A stretch of 44,391 bases of DNA from an uncultured Clostridia bacterium (GCA_938009115.1 CALLHZ010000080.1:1-44391), one strand, 5' to 3'. Shown: positions 16,777-25,468, counted from the stretch's first letter. Notes: a model not told the origin generated them from the letters alone. Made by a program: numbers and translations.

Positions 16777-18207
16777 TCAATCCAATAGTTCGTTTGCCTG
16801 ACGGATGTCCACGCCTGTGTAATAATATCGCAGGATGTCTTGATATCCGTAACCCTGATTCGCCATTTCTCTGGCACTGGTCTGGGGCATGCCTACGCCG
16901 TGACCATAGCCCATGCCGCTGAAATAAACGGTACCTCCGGTGACGGTCATATCGGTGAATGTTGTTTCCGTGACGCTCAGCGTATCGGCAGTGACCAGCT
17001 TTTCTCCGTCCCAGATCACAAGCTCGTTCATAGGCAGAAATGCCGTTTCGCCGGACGCGCCCTGCACGACCGGAGCGTCTGTTGCCGTCGCGGCGCCTGC
17101 GGCGCTCCAGAGCGCGATGCCGCTCTGGCCGCGATCGATATCGATCGCGGGCGACGGCGCATCGCCCATGGAAAACCGCATGGAGCGGATCGTACCGGCA
17201 CCCAAAACAGTCCTGATCTGTTCCTTTGTCAAGGATATCGTTTCCTCCGTGCCTTCGATAACCAACTCAGCCACTGAGCCGTTGGCATGTCTGCTGCCCA
17301 CGCGAATCGCTCGAATCGAACCGGGCGCATATTCGCCCGCCTCCAGCTTCGCGCGTATTTCGCTGAACGTAAGCTGGGCTCCCCATAAATATTCCGGGGC
17401 AAAATCGTCGCGGACAGCCCGAAGATAAGGGATTTCGGATACCCATACATCTTCGGAGTTTTGCGTATATCCTCCACTGTATGCATGATAATAGCCTGCT
17501 ACGATCCGGTCGTCATGGGCCAGGACCTGCCCGGCGGTGGCAGCACAGGCCTCGTCCGTCGCAGGATACTCCGCCTCGATTCCCTTATAAACCTGACAGC
17601 AGGTCCCGCTGCACAGGTCAAAACCATACCGGCTGTGCTTACCCAGACCGTCCAGCGCAAAGCTGCGGGCTGTTACAGCCTGGGCCTTCAGCGCTTCCGC
17701 AGGATAGGCGGGCGACATCTCTTTGCTCAGCACGCCTCGCAGATAGTGCTCCAGGGAAACATAATTGATGACCGTAAGTCCCGCGCCCGGATCCGCCTCA
17801 AGGGCAGCGCCATCCCTGTACTGCGTACCGCCAATGGAAATGATCCGCGCTTCCGAAGTCTCCGCTGCGCTCATAAAAATCGATCCCTTCGACAGATCGT
17901 TTGAGATCAGAACGCCGTCAGGATCCTTCACGATCACCGCAGAGCCCGACCGGCTGATCTCCAGTGCGGTATACTCCGCCAGGGACCGGATCTCCTCCGG
18001 CTGACCTTCTGTTTCCTGCATCAGCAGGAAGCCCTCTGCCGACTCGATTCGAATGCTGCTCACCGAGGTAGTATTGTATAGCAGTCCGATGCGTAGATAG
18101 ATGTCTTCAGTTTCAGCGCCCAAGCTCCCGGAGCCCTGAGCTGCCATCCCCATTATGAGCGCCGCCAGGATCAGCCGGCGTTTTATTTTCCCCGGTAAGC
18201 GAATCAT
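16777..18207 (-). CDS. SpoIID/LytB-domain secreted protein, 476 aa
   Basis: Exported SpoIID-family protein; SpoIID is a lytic transglycosylase that thins peptidoglycan during engulfment. A signal peptide or membrane anchor spans residues 1-31. The SpoIID core is at about 140-330, with EHYLRGVLSKEMSPAYPAEAL (containing the likely catalytic Glu of KEM), QAVTARSFAL and SGTCCQVYKG. The C-terminal hallmark is GMGYGHGVGMPQTSAREMA. It is longer than classical SpoIID (about 340 aa) and resembles the LytB/amidase-enhancer-like group, so a vegetative wall role is possible. The ATG overlaps the ruvB stop by four bases, which is coupling rather than functional evidence. Confidence 0.88.
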   Translation of the reverse strand: MIRLPGKIKRRLILAALIMGMAAQGSGSLGAETEDIYLRIGLLYNTTSVSSIRIESAEGFLLMQETEGQPEEIRSLAEYTALEISRSGSAVIVKDPDGVLISNDLSKGSIFMSAAETSEARIISIGGTQYRDGAALEADPGAGLTVINYVSLEHYLRGVLSKEMSPAYPAEALKAQAVTARSFALDGLGKHSRYGFDLCSGTCCQVYKGIEAEYPATDEACAATAGQVLAHDDRIVAGYYHAYSGGYTQNSEDVWVSEIPYLRAVRDDFAPEYLWGAQLTFSEIRAKLEAGEYAPGSIRAIRVGSRHANGSVAELVIEGTEETISLTKEQIRTVLGAGTIRSMRFSMGDAPSPAIDIDRGQSGIALWSAAGAATATDAPVVQGASGETAFLPMNELVIWDGEKLVTADTLSVTETTFTDMTVTGGTVYFSGMGYGHGVGMPQTSAREMANQGYGYQDILRYYYTGVDIRQANELLD

Positions 18208-19226
18208 AGGCTCAGCTGTTCCTCTCCGGGTATCATCAAACCCAGGTGATGGTAGGCCGTCTTGGATGCCATCCGCCCCTTCTGCGTGCGATGAAGCAAA
18301 CCGGCCTGCATCAAATAAGGTTCATAGACGTCCTCGATGGTGATCCTCTCCTCTCCTACGGAGGCAGAGATGGTATCGATACCCACCGGACCGCCGCCAA
18401 AGCTGTGGATGATCAGTCTGAGAATGGTGCGATCCAGTTCCTCCAGTCCCAATTCGTCGATCCCAAGGGACTGCAGCGTGGACTCCGTGATGTCCAGGTC
18501 AATGGCGCCGGAGCCTTTGACCTGACAAAAATCTCTTACTCGTTTGAGCAGACGATTGGCTACACGGGGGGTGCCCCTGGATCGGATCGCCAGCTCCCGT
18601 GTGGACGCATCGTCGATGGCGACCCCCAGGATATCAGCGGACCGGCGCAGGATCACGGCCAGCTCTTCTGGCTCGTACATATCGAATTTGCATACCACGC
18701 CAAATCGATCCCGAAGCGGCGCCGACAGGCTCCCTGCTCGCGTTGTAGCTCCGATCAGTGTAAAATGAGGCAGGTTTAATCGCAGGGAATGGGCTGCAGG
18801 GCCTTTTCCCGTCACGATATCCAGCGCAAAGTCTTCCATAGCGGAATAAAGGATCTCCTCCACGCTGCGATTGAGCCGGTGGATCTCATCGATAAACAGC
18901 ACTTCGCCCTCATCCAGATTGCTCAGGATCGCTGCAAGGTCTCCCGCCCGCTCGATGGCAGGGCCGGAGGTGATGCGCAGATCCACGCCCATCTCGTTGG
19001 CGATGATCCCGGCCAGCGTTGTTTTGCCCAACCCCGGCGGGCCGTAGAACAAGACGTGATCCAGCGGTTCTTTCCGGATCCTGGACGCCTCAATGTAGAT
19101 TTTCAGATTGTCGGTAACGGCCCGCTGGCCCACATACTCGGAAAAGCGCTTGGGTCGAAGCGTCCGTTCCATCGTCTCTTCTTCCGGTTGCAGACCCAGG
19201 CCTACGATACGTTCATTGTTATCCAT
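18204..19226 (-). CDS. ruvB: Holliday junction branch migration ATPase RuvB, 340 aa
   Basis: AAA+ motor that drives branch migration with RuvA. Walker A is GPPGLGKTTLA, Walker B is LFIDEIHRLN, sensor 1 is in TLIGATTRAGSLSAPLRDRFG (which also holds the arginine finger region), and the C-terminal winged helix ends the protein. I favour the ATG at 19226, which has CGGGAGAATTTC in front. An in-frame ATG at 19247 overlapping the ruvA stop would add seven residues but has no ribosome binding site. Confidence 0.97.
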   Translation of the reverse strand: MDNNERIVGLGLQPEEETMERTLRPKRFSEYVGQRAVTDNLKIYIEASRIRKEPLDHVLFYGPPGLGKTTLAGIIANEMGVDLRITSGPAIERAGDLAAILSNLDEGEVLFIDEIHRLNRSVEEILYSAMEDFALDIVTGKGPAAHSLRLNLPHFTLIGATTRAGSLSAPLRDRFGVVCKFDMYEPEELAVILRRSADILGVAIDDASTRELAIRSRGTPRVANRLLKRVRDFCQVKGSGAIDLDITESTLQSLGIDELGLEELDRTILRLIIHSFGGGPVGIDTISASVGEERITIEDVYEPYLMQAGLLHRTQKGRMASKTAYHHLGLMIPGEEQLSL

Positions 19227-19243
19227 GAAATTCTCCCGACTGG

Positions 19244-19828
19244 TCATCTGTTTGAAAGGGCTTTTCTGATATACTCTTCGGCGGTCAGATCAGGGTCGGT
19301 GATCCCGACCAGGGCTGTCATTGCCTCGCTCTTTGTATATCCCAAATAGATCAAGGCACTGACTGCTTCGTCTTTGGCACTGCCGGCGACGATTTCTCCG
19401 TCCGGCACAGAAAAACCTGTATCAACCGTATCGATCTTGTCCTTCAGATCCAAAACGATCCGCTGGGCGGTCTTTTTTCCGATCCCATTGGCTCGTGTCA
19501 ACGCGGCTACGTCTTCGAAGACGATCGCCTTGTTCAGCTCGGCCAAAGGCATTGCAGAAAGTACAGCCAAGGCTGCCTTGGCGCCTACGCCGCTCACGGT
19601 CATGAGTTTGCGGAACAAAGTCAGCGATTCACGCTCGGTAAAGCCGTACAGGCTGATATCGTCTTCCCGCACGATCATGGCTGTATAGAAGCGTATCTCG
19701 TCTCCCGGCTTCGCCAGATAGACTGCCGAATTATCAGGAATGTGAAGCTCATATCCGATCCCGCCGTTTTCCAGCACTGCCAGACCCGGCAAGACTTCTG
19801 CGATTCGTCCTTTAATAAAATGCAACAT
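19244..19828 (-). CDS. ruvA: Holliday junction DNA helicase subunit RuvA, 194 aa
   Basis: Tetrameric Holliday-junction-binding subunit. The N-terminal OB fold (MLHFIKGRIAEV...), two helix-hairpin-helix motifs (around VSGVGAKAALAVLS and ANGIGKKTAQRIVLDLKDK) and a C-terminal domain III (LIYLGYTKSEAMTAL) that contacts RuvB are all present. The start is the ATG at 19828 with AGGTGGAGTG in front, because domain I begins exactly there; a longer in-frame reading to 19888 runs into ruvC. Confidence 0.96.
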   Translation of the reverse strand: MLHFIKGRIAEVLPGLAVLENGGIGYELHIPDNSAVYLAKPGDEIRFYTAMIVREDDISLYGFTERESLTLFRKLMTVSGVGAKAALAVLSAMPLAELNKAIVFEDVAALTRANGIGKKTAQRIVLDLKDKIDTVDTGFSVPDGEIVAGSAKDEAVSALIYLGYTKSEAMTALVGITDPDLTAEEYIRKALSNR

Positions 19829-19836
19829 CACTCCAC

Positions 19837-20334
19837 CTATTTCATCTGATACAGCAACTTTTTCGCCTGGCCGCAATACCCGTGGCAAAGCGCTGCGGCC
19901 AGCGCATCGGCGGCGTCATCGGGCTTTGGGATCTGAGAGAGATCCAGCAGCATTTTGATCATCGACTGCATCTGTTCCTTCTGGGCGCGGCCGTAACCGG
20001 TGATGCTGGTCTTGATCTGCAGCGGCGTATATTCAAATATAGAAAGCCCGGAATTGGCACAAGCCAAAATGGCCACGCCACGGGCTTGCCCCACCTGTAT
20101 GGCTGTTGTGGTATTCGTATTAAAAAAAAGCTGCTCAATGCTGGCTTCTTCCGGCTGATAAGTCACGATCACTTCCATGAGGCCTTCATAAAGGCTTTTC
20201 AGCCGATCCGGCATAGACAGCGTCTTGTCCGTTGCAACACAGCCATAGCCTACCGGCGTAAAACGATTCCCATTCCGGTCGATAACGCCGTAACCCATGA
20301 TCGCGTACCCCGGGTCGATTCCTATGATTCGCAT
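19837..20334 (-). CDS. ruvC: Crossover junction endodeoxyribonuclease RuvC, 165 aa
   Basis: Resolves Holliday junctions. The RNase H-like acidic residues are visible: Asp in MRIIGIDPGYAIMGYG, Glu in ASIEQLFFN, and the C-terminal pair in KPDDAADALAAALCHG. Length is standard. It is the first gene of the leftward ruvC-ruvA-ruvB run, divergent from argR across a 176-base intergenic region. Confidence 0.96.
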   Translation of the reverse strand: MRIIGIDPGYAIMGYGVIDRNGNRFTPVGYGCVATDKTLSMPDRLKSLYEGLMEVIVTYQPEEASIEQLFFNTNTTTAIQVGQARGVAILACANSGLSIFEYTPLQIKTSITGYGRAQKEQMQSMIKMLLDLSQIPKPDDAADALAAALCHGYCGQAKKLLYQMK

Positions 20335-20422
20335 TCCGAAGCTCCCTTTCTGCGGGATCGTTTTCCCTTGCGGCTGCCGTTATTTTATCATAAAAAAAGC
20401 CCATTGTCTTTGAAAAAATGAA

Positions 20423-20476
20423 CTGTCATTATTTAGAAATGTGTTATACTTATGATGTATAATGTATAAATATACG
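20423..20476 (+). promoter_or_regulatory. argR promoter with ARG-box-like dyad
   Basis: CTGTCA (20423-20428), a 16-base spacer and TATACT (20445-20450), extended by an upstream TG, form a likely promoter. Just downstream, TGTATAA is repeated in tandem (20456-20462 and 20463-20469). The second copy begins the dyad TGTATA-AA-TATACG (20463-20476, one mismatch), which resembles AT-rich ARG boxes. This suggests that ArgR represses its own operon, as is common for the family. Confidence 0.5.
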
Positions 20477-20510
20477 CCTCATTTCTATTCCGAACGTAAA
20501 GGAGAACGCA

Positions 20511-20960
20511 ATGAGATACGCGCGACAAAACAAAATCCTGGATATCATCAAGGCGCAGGAAATCGATACTCAGGAAAAGCTTGCTGAACTGCTGCGGGAA
20601 GCCGGATATAAGGTCACCCAGGCAACGGTATCCAGAGATATCAAAGAACTGCAGCTGGTCAAAACCTTATCAGACAAGGGAAAGAGCTGTTATACCCTCC
20701 CTGCAAAAATGGACGCGCCGCTGAGCGACCGATTTAAAAAAATCCTGAAGGAAACCATTCAGAGCATCGATGCGGCGGAAAACCTGATCGTGATCAAGAC
20801 ACTCAGCGGATGCGCCAATGCCGCCGGTGAAGCGATCGACACATCGGATTACCCCGAAATCGTCGGGACGCTGGCCGGGGACAACACGCTTCTGGTGATC
20901 GTCGATAAAAAAGAGAACGTCCCCCATGTCATGACCGCATTTACAGATATCATTGCATAG
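20511..20960 (+). CDS. argR: Arginine repressor ArgR/AhrC, 149 aa
   Basis: Arginine-sensing DNA-binding regulator. The N-terminal winged helix (residues 1-70) contains QATVSRDIKELQLVK, and the C-terminal hexamerisation and arginine-binding domain carries GCANAAGEAIDTSDYPEIVGTLAGD-like sequence with the conserved acidic residues. AAAGGAGAACGCA precedes the ATG. It is followed nine bases later by recN, an arrangement conserved in Firmicutes. Likely autoregulated through the ARG-box-like dyad upstream. Confidence 0.95.
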   Translation: MRYARQNKILDIIKAQEIDTQEKLAELLREAGYKVTQATVSRDIKELQLVKTLSDKGKSCYTLPAKMDAPLSDRFKKILKETIQSIDAAENLIVIKTLSGCANAAGEAIDTSDYPEIVGTLAGDNTLLVIVDKKENVPHVMTAFTDIIA

Positions 20961-20969
20961 GAGGCCGGC

Positions 20970-22640
20970 ATGATCACACATATCAGCATCCGGGATTTTG
21001 CCATCATCAAAGAGTTGAGCATGGATCTGCACCCTGGGCTCAATATAATCACCGGCGAGACCGGCGCAGGAAAATCCATCGTCATCGAGGCGATCAGCAT
21101 GGCCCTGGGGAGCCGTGCAGACACAGACTATGTCCGCACCGGCTGCGAAAAAGCCACGGTCACGATGATGGTGGACACCGACGATGTACAGTTGGGATCG
21201 ATATTGGAGGAAGCCGGTGTGCAGGAAGAAGACACGCTCATACTTCAGCGCCAGATCAGCGCCGTGGGAAAAAGTGTTTGCAGAGTCAACGGCAGCATCG
21301 TCCCCCTGTCCGTCCTGAGCCGGTTGTGCCGCAGTATCGCCGACATCCACGGCCAATACGACCACCAGTCCCTGCTGAATGTAGATAATCACATCGATCT
21401 TCTTGATTTATACGGAAAGCAAGAGATCGGACCGGTGCGGCAGATGACATCGGAGTTTTATCGAGGTTACGAGCAAACCTCTGTCGCGCTGGATCGACTG
21501 CAAAAGCAGCTGGCCGAAGGAGAACGGCAGAAGGATCTGATGCGGTACGAGCTGGATGAGATCCGCAGCGCTTCCCTCATCCCCGGCGAAGATGAGGTAT
21601 TGGAAGAAGAGATCCGGCTGATGCAAAACAGCGAAAAAATATACGAAGTGCTCACCACCGCCTATGATTCCCTCTATGCCGACGAAGGATCCGTGTCGAC
21701 TGTGCTGGGGAAGTCAGTCAGGGACTTGTCCGGCATCGAAGAATTTTCAGCTCAGCTGCGAGAAATTTCCTCCGCCTTGAGCGATGCGTTCTATAACCTG
21801 GAAGATCTGGGGCATACGCTTCGTCAATATAAGGATTCCATGGAGTTTTCTCCCGACGAGCTGGACGAGAAAATCACTCGCCTGGATACTTTGGAAAAAC
21901 TGAAACGTAAGTACGGCGGGAGCCTGGAAACTATCTTTGCTTACCAGTCAAAAGCGGAAAAGGAATTGGAAAAGATAGAACACGCCGACGAAGAGATCGA
22001 AAAACTGAACCGACAAAAGTCTTTACTTCGGGAGCAACTGCAGACAGCTTCTGCCCGACTTCACGATCTCCGTCTTCGCTATGGAAAACTTATGGCAGAC
22101 GCCATCACGTCAGAGTTGAAGGAGCTTCATTTTCAGGACGGTATTTTTATATCAGATATCCAAAGCGGTCCGTTCTCGGCAAAAGGGATCGACCGGGTGG
22201 AATTTCTGATCAGCGCCAACAAAGGCGAAGACCCCAAGCCTCTGGCGAAAATCGCAAGCGGCGGCGAGTTGTCCAGGATCATGCTGGCAGTGAAGCGGAT
22301 CATCGGCGATCTGGACCGGATTCCCACCATGATCTTCGACGAGATCGACAGCGGCATCAGCGGCGCCGCAGCAGGCATCGTCGGCAGTAAGCTGTATCAA
22401 ATCGCCGGAAGGCATCAGGTCCTCTGTATCACGCACCTGCCCCAGATCGCGGCCTTCGGGCGGCACCATTACAGAATCGAAAAAATCAGCGATGAGATCA
22501 GTACGCATACGACAGTCACTCCCCTGGATCCCGATTCACGCGTCGAAGAGATCGCGCGCCTGCTCAGCGGAACCCTTGTGACCGATCAGGCCAGAGCCGG
22601 CGCCCGCGAGCTTCTGAAGCTTTCCGCGGATCAATCCTGA
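20970..22640 (+). CDS. recN: DNA repair ATPase RecN, 556 aa
   Basis: SMC-like protein of double-strand break repair. The N-terminal Walker A is ITGETGAGKSIVIEA (about 28-38), a central coiled coil spans about 160-370, the ABC signature is IASGGELSRIMLA and Walker B is PTMIFDEIDSGISG. The length is typical. AGGAGGCCGGC precedes the ATG. Its last ten bases overlap the end of the convergent rbgA gene. Confidence 0.96.
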   Translation: MITHISIRDFAIIKELSMDLHPGLNIITGETGAGKSIVIEAISMALGSRADTDYVRTGCEKATVTMMVDTDDVQLGSILEEAGVQEEDTLILQRQISAVGKSVCRVNGSIVPLSVLSRLCRSIADIHGQYDHQSLLNVDNHIDLLDLYGKQEIGPVRQMTSEFYRGYEQTSVALDRLQKQLAEGERQKDLMRYELDEIRSASLIPGEDEVLEEEIRLMQNSEKIYEVLTTAYDSLYADEGSVSTVLGKSVRDLSGIEEFSAQLREISSALSDAFYNLEDLGHTLRQYKDSMEFSPDELDEKITRLDTLEKLKRKYGGSLETIFAYQSKAEKELEKIEHADEEIEKLNRQKSLLREQLQTASARLHDLRLRYGKLMADAITSELKELHFQDGIFISDIQSGPFSAKGIDRVEFLISANKGEDPKPLAKIASGGELSRIMLAVKRIIGDLDRIPTMIFDEIDSGISGAAAGIVGSKLYQIAGRHQVLCITHLPQIAAFGRHHYRIEKISDEISTHTTVTPLDPDSRVEEIARLLSGTLVTDQARAGARELLKLSADQS

Positions 22641-23479
22641 TCGGCCGGGGCGTATTCCAAAGTGATCCGGCCAAGGACGCCGGAACGAAACTCATCCAGG
22701 ATCGTCCGCGCCGTGCGCTCGTAGTCGATCCGTCCGCCGCTCAAAAGATATCCCCTGTTCGCAGCGATGGATTCCATTGTCCCCAGCGGCGTCGCGGAAG
22801 GAACTTTGAGTCCGTAGCGGTCTGCCAGCAAATCGTAATGATCTGCCGACAGTCTTGCAATCAGCAGCAGCGCCAAATCAGCCAGATCCATCGTTTCATC
22901 CTTTACGGACCCGCAGAAAGCCAGATTCAGGCCAGTCTGCGGGTCTTCGAACTTCGGCCACAAAATACCCGGCGTATCCAGCAGCTGGATATCTGTCCCT
23001 AAGTTGAGCCATTGCTTTCCACGAGTGACACCGGGCTTGTTGCCTGTCCTTGCGCCTTTTTTTCCGGTCAGCCTGTTGATCAGAGAGGACTTCCCTACAT
23101 TGGGCACGCCCACGATCATCAGACGTAAAGCTTTTTTGCGCAGATTTCCCTCGTTTCGGCTGTCCCGGATGCGTTCAAGGCTGCGCAAAAGCTCCCGGGT
23201 GCCGCTCCCGCTCACGGAATTCATAACAAGGACGTCGTCAGATTCCCGCAGGAACCGGTCCCGCCACGCCTTGGTAGCAGCAGGATCTGCCAGATCGCTT
23301 TTGTTCAGCACAATGATCCTGCGCTTGTTGAGGATCAGCTCGCCGATGATCGGGTTTCGGCTGGACAACGGGATCCTGGCATCCAAAAGCTCGCAGACCA
23401 CATCCACCATCTTCAGATTGGAGGCGATCAGCTCTCTTGTTTTCTTCATATGTCCCGGGTACCAGTTGATCTGTTCCAT
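22631..23479 (-). CDS. rbgA: Ribosome biogenesis GTPase RbgA/YlqF, 282 aa
   Basis: Circularly permuted GTPase required for late assembly of the 50S subunit. Motif order is G4 (LNKSDLAD), then G1 (VGVPNVGKSSLINRL), then G3 (LLDTPGI), which is diagnostic of the YlqF/YawG class. A C-terminal helical RNA-binding domain follows. AAGGGAAACGGC precedes the ATG. It lies downstream of rplS, separated by a terminator, the same neighbourhood as in many Firmicutes. Confidence 0.95.
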   Translation of the reverse strand: MEQINWYPGHMKKTRELIASNLKMVDVVCELLDARIPLSSRNPIIGELILNKRRIIVLNKSDLADPAATKAWRDRFLRESDDVLVMNSVSGSGTRELLRSLERIRDSRNEGNLRKKALRLMIVGVPNVGKSSLINRLTGKKGARTGNKPGVTRGKQWLNLGTDIQLLDTPGILWPKFEDPQTGLNLAFCGSVKDETMDLADLALLLIARLSADHYDLLADRYGLKVPSATPLGTMESIAANRGYLLSGGRIDYERTARTILDEFRSGVLGRITLEYAPADQD

Positions 23480-23499
23480 GCCGTTTCCCTTCTGTTGAG

Positions 23500-23529
23500 A
23501 ACAAAACAGGAGAATCTGAGATTCTCCTG
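23500..23529 (-). terminator. Intrinsic terminator after rplS
   Basis: A 10-bp perfect stem (CAGGAGAATC at 23507-23516, complement 23520-23529) with a 3-base loop is followed, reading leftward, by TTTTGTT. It begins eight bases after the rplS stop, so rbgA is probably expressed by partial read-through or an internal promoter. Confidence 0.82.
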
Positions 23530-23536
23530 GCTTTGA

Positions 23537-23884
23537 TTACTTTTCTTTCTTCACCTTGATCTTGGCGGCTTTGCCTGTCCGCTCTCTCATGTAATTCAGC
23601 TTGGCTCTTCTGACGGAACCCTTCCGAACCACTTCGATCTTGTCGATTCTGGGTGAATGGACCGGAAATGTTTTTTCCACGCCGACGCCGGAAGCAATTC
23701 TGCGAACGGTGAAGGTTTCTCCCAATCCGCCGTTTTGTCTCTTCAGAACGAAGCCTTCGAAGACCTGGATCCTTTCCCGTGTTCCTTCTTTGATCTTGAT
23801 ATAGACTTTGACAGTGTCACCGATATCAAACTCGGGAATGTCCGCCTTCACGTAATCCTGTGCAATCGTTTTCATGATGTCCAT
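23537..23884 (-). CDS. rplS: 50S ribosomal protein L19, 115 aa
   Basis: Large-subunit ribosomal protein at the 30S-50S interface. The sequence is a full-length L19, with FDIGDTVKVYIKIKEGTRERIQ, VFEGFVLKRQNGG and HSPRIDKIEVVRKGSVRRAKLNYMR segments. The start is the ATG at 23884 because AAGGAGGATACGATC lies in front of it; the frame upstream is leader RNA. A good promoter lies at 23986-24014. Confidence 0.97.
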   Translation of the reverse strand: MDIMKTIAQDYVKADIPEFDIGDTVKVYIKIKEGTRERIQVFEGFVLKRQNGGLGETFTVRRIASGVGVEKTFPVHSPRIDKIEVVRKGSVRRAKLNYMRERTGKAAKIKVKKEK

Positions 23885-23979
23885 GATCGTATCCTCCTTT
23901 CTTCTTAGACGTTCTTGATATCCCTGCGCCTGATCTGTCATAGCAGATGGCTCTATCAGAGGACCGTCCGTAATACGCA
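23885..23979 (-). promoter_or_regulatory. rplS 5' leader, possible L19 autoregulatory structure
   Basis: Transcription from the promoter at 23986-24014 would give a leader of about 95 bases. Within it, on the minus strand, ATCTG and CAGAT enclose CTATGA, with CTG/CAG pairing outside, so a stem-loop is plausible. A ribosomal protein L19 leader family is known from Firmicutes; I cannot confirm that this sequence belongs to it. Confidence 0.35.
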
Positions 23980-23985
23980 AGTTGA

Positions 23986-24014
23986 ATCATAGCATAAGGA
24001 GCGTACGCGCGCAA
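23986..24014 (-). promoter_or_regulatory. rplS promoter
   Basis: On the minus strand TTGCGC (24014-24009), exactly 17 bases, then TATGAT (23991-23986). The predicted start is near 23979. It lies between the XerD-like gene and rplS and uncouples the two. Confidence 0.65.
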
Positions 24015-24046
24015 GTGTTTTCTTGAAATGCTCTGCAATTCGGCCC

Positions 24047-24931
24047 TTATGCCCTTGGATGCGTCTTGTCATACACATCCATGATCCGATTTTTGCTGAC
24101 AGACATGAATATTTGGGTAGCAGTGATGTCTTCGTGCCCCAGCAATTCCTGAAGAGATTTGATGTCCGCACCGTTTTGGATCATATGTGCGGCAAAAGAA
24201 TTGCGCAGGATCTGAGGCGATAATTTACTGCCAAGGTCCGCTTGGTCCGCATATTCCTTGAGGATCTTCCATACGCCCTGCCTGGATATCCGTTCACCCA
24301 GATAATTTAGAAACAAAGCGCCGGTTTCTTTTTTCTCCCGCAGCAAGGCTTTGCGCCCGTCATACACATAAGTCTCAAGGGCCGCTCTGGCCGGCCGCCC
24401 CACGGGGATCACCCGGGCTTTGCCATGCTCGCCGGTACAAGTGATAAAGCCGATGCGCAGGTTCAGATCCGAAAGGTTCGCCATGGCGATTTCCGACACC
24501 CGCATACCCGATGCATACATCAGTTCCAGCAAAGCCCTGTCGCGGATCCCCTTCGGAGACCCATCGGGCTGAGCCAGAAGCTTTTCAACTTCTTCGATAG
24601 TCAGGAATTCGATTTTCTTCCGCGGCAATCTCGGAGATTTGATATTTTGCGTGGGATCGTCTCCAATGATGCCCTGATGCATCAGAAATCGATAAAATGC
24701 TCGAACTGATGCCAGTTTCCGGTTGATCGTCGCACCGGAACGGCCGGCGCTTTTCAGGAAAAGCAAATAGGATACCACATCCGCGTTTGTAGCATCCGGA
24801 ATGTCTTTTCCTTTATGGTCGGTCAAATAGGCACTGAACTCCCTGACATCGCCGGAATAGGCGCTCAGCGAAGTATCAGCCATGGATTTTTCGCTTACCA
24901 AATACTCGATAAACAGTTGATGATAGTCCAT
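24047..24931 (-). CDS. XerD-like tyrosine recombinase lacking the nucleophile, 294 aa
   Basis: Full-length Xer-family protein: an N-terminal SAM-like DNA-binding domain (about 1-95) and a C-terminal catalytic domain, ending in HPRA like XerD. Aligned to E. coli XerD with constant spacing, Arg144 (ASGMRVSE), Lys171 (GEHGKARVIP), Arg243 and His266 (LLGHEDI) are kept. The HxxR histidine is Gln240 (SPQILRNSF) and the nucleophilic tyrosine is Phe275 (TATQIFMSV). The codons are CAG and TTC. The frame is intact, so it is not a simple pseudogene. It should bind DNA but not cleave by the usual mechanism. The ATG overlaps the nudF stop (TGATG); a GTG one codon earlier is possible. The nudF-xerD pairing is conserved in Firmicutes, so this occupies the position of the housekeeping XerD. 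Confidence 0.88.
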   Translation of the reverse strand: MDYHQLFIEYLVSEKSMADTSLSAYSGDVREFSAYLTDHKGKDIPDATNADVVSYLLFLKSAGRSGATINRKLASVRAFYRFLMHQGIIGDDPTQNIKSPRLPRKKIEFLTIEEVEKLLAQPDGSPKGIRDRALLELMYASGMRVSEIAMANLSDLNLRIGFITCTGEHGKARVIPVGRPARAALETYVYDGRKALLREKKETGALFLNYLGERISRQGVWKILKEYADQADLGSKLSPQILRNSFAAHMIQNGADIKSLQELLGHEDITATQIFMSVSKNRIMDVYDKTHPRA

Positions 24932-25467
24932 CACAACCCCATTTCTCTGGCAATCATCAGAATACCGACGATGGTCTTGCCGTCGATGATCTCGCCGCTT
25001 TCCACCATGTCGACCAGCGCTTTGATATCCATTTCGTACAAATCGATCGCTTCATTTTCATCAAAGGATGTCTCGCCGCGGACAGTAGCGGAAGCCCGAA
25101 ATATTTCGATGACTTCATTGTTATAGCCGATCGTTCCGTAAAAGCGGGTCATCCTTCGAAAGTCAACGGCGTCGTATCCGGTCTCCTCTTTCAGCTCCCG
25201 CCTTGCGGTGATTTCCGGAACTTCACCGATCTCGGTTTTTCCGGCCGGGATCTCCCATACGACAGCTTCGGCGGCTTTGCGGTACTGTCGGATCATCACC
25301 ATTTTACGCTCAGACGTAATGGCGCAGATACCCACGCCGCCGTTGTGCTCCACGATATCCCGTCTGGCAGTCTTCCCTTCCCTGGCGGTCACCATGTGGC
25401 GGCGGACCTTAAACACCGGCCCTTCGAACATCAATTCCGACTCGATCGTTTTTTCTTCTACCGTCAT
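24931..25467 (-). CDS. nudF: NUDIX hydrolase, ADP-ribose pyrophosphatase, 178 aa
   Basis: Hydrolyses ADP-ribose to AMP and ribose 5-phosphate. The Nudix box fits G-x5-E-x7-REUxEExGU and is read from GKTEIGE through RRELKEETGY (about residues 75-98). N-terminal segments GPVFKVRRHMVTA and VWEIPAGK are typical of the ADPR-pyrophosphatase group. The stop overlaps the ATG of the XerD-like gene and the gene follows proC by one base, so it belongs to a tight leftward operon. The ribosome binding site is weak (AAGAG), consistent with coupling. Confidence 0.92.
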   Translation of the reverse strand: MTVEEKTIESELMFEGPVFKVRRHMVTAREGKTARRDIVEHNGGVGICAITSERKMVMIRQYRKAAEAVVWEIPAGKTEIGEVPEITARRELKEETGYDAVDFRRMTRFYGTIGYNNEVIEIFRASATVRGETSFDENEAIDLYEMDIKALVDMVESGEIIDGKTIVGILMIAREMGL

Positions 25468-25468
25468 A

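Noticed and set aside
22631..22640. Ten-base overlap between the 3' ends of recN and rbgA
   Set aside because: Convergent end overlaps are common in compact genomes and both proteins are full length.
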